A DNA stretch of 5,760 nt, from the NCBI GenBank assembly GCA_003219095.1, contig QHPM01000320.1:1-5760 (forward strand), in the 5' to 3' direction. The notes under the pieces are model-generated. The model was not told the origin of the DNA. It searched no databases and saw only the letters and a program-made list of their open reading frames with translations. Source of the DNA: Verrucomicrobiota bacterium (GTDB lineage Bacteria; Verrucomicrobiota; Verrucomicrobiia; Chthoniobacterales; UBA10450). The first letter of the stretch is position 1, and each line of letters opens with the position of its first letter. A program made the position numbers and the translations under genes. Below are positions 5,674-5,760 of this stretch, piece after piece.

Positions 5674-5760
5674 TTCGCTTCCGTCAGCTGCAGGATTATC
5701 GAAATCTTTTCCGTAGAACCGGCGGCCGAGACTTCGCCGTTCACGACCTTTACTCCGGCG
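5670..5760 (-). CDS. 3' end of an unidentified upstream gene (truncated by window edge)
   Basis: An open minus-strand frame enters from the right edge and gives 29 residues ending SIILQLTEAK, then TGA. The stop overlaps the nucleosidase-family start as ATGA, the same coupling seen between yidC and jag, which is why I accept it as coding. The alternating hydrophobic residues (VKVVNGEVSA, KISIILQL) suggest beta strands. The fragment is too short to recognise a family, so no function is proposed. Confidence 0.55.
   Translation of the reverse strand, partial: AGVKVVNGEVSAAGSTEKISIILQLTEAK

Noticed and set aside
5030..5716. Plus-strand open frame of 228 codons antisense to the nucleosidase-family gene
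   Set aside because: The minus strand carries all family motifs with catalytic residues; the plus frame is Ser/Arg-rich shadow sequence.

Overview
The window reads as an ordinary chromosomal segment of a Gram-negative, moderately GC-rich bacterium. A YidC with a substrate-domain-type N-terminal remnant is followed directly by a Jag/KhpB RNA-binding protein. The intergenic gaps carry palindromic repeats of a kind I associate with soil bacteria such as Verrucomicrobia (Spartobacteria-like) and Acidobacteria. The phylum is an inference held with low to moderate confidence; no rRNA or other marker is present.

Layout from left to right. (1) Positions 1-1262, plus strand: the 3' part of yidC and a jag/khpB gene joined by an ATGA overlap, forming a membrane-protein insertion and RNA-binding pair. 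(2) Positions 1263-1565: a convergent junction with no gene, filled by a long CHPE-type palindromic repeat and a cluster of short hairpin repeats. (3) Positions 1566-3835, minus strand: a monomeric-sarcosine-oxidase-like FAD enzyme, preceded by a zinc-free MDR reductase resembling mitochondrial 2-enoyl thioester reductase (MECR/Etr1). (4) Positions 3834-4733, plus strand: a cation diffusion facilitator (CDF) metal transporter, divergent from the reductase. The two start codons share the palindrome CATG. (5) Positions 4734-4959: a second convergent junction, holding another short hairpin repeat and a second long palindromic repeat. (6) Positions 4960-5760, minus strand: a nucleoside phosphorylase/nucleosidase-family gene whose last ten codons lie in the repeat, joined by a second ATGA overlap to the 3' end of an unidentified upstream gene.

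Apart from the yidC-jag pair, the genes share no obvious pathway. The oxidase and reductase could be co-transcribed, but nothing links their chemistry. I see no CRISPR array, transposase, integrase, toxin-antitoxin pair, tRNA, rRNA or defence gene, and no evidence for a new multi-gene system. The most interesting features are the repeats. Both convergent junctions carry one short and one long repeat in opposite order, and both minus-strand genes ending there have stop codons at or inside a repeat. The head-to-head overlap of two start codons is also unusual.
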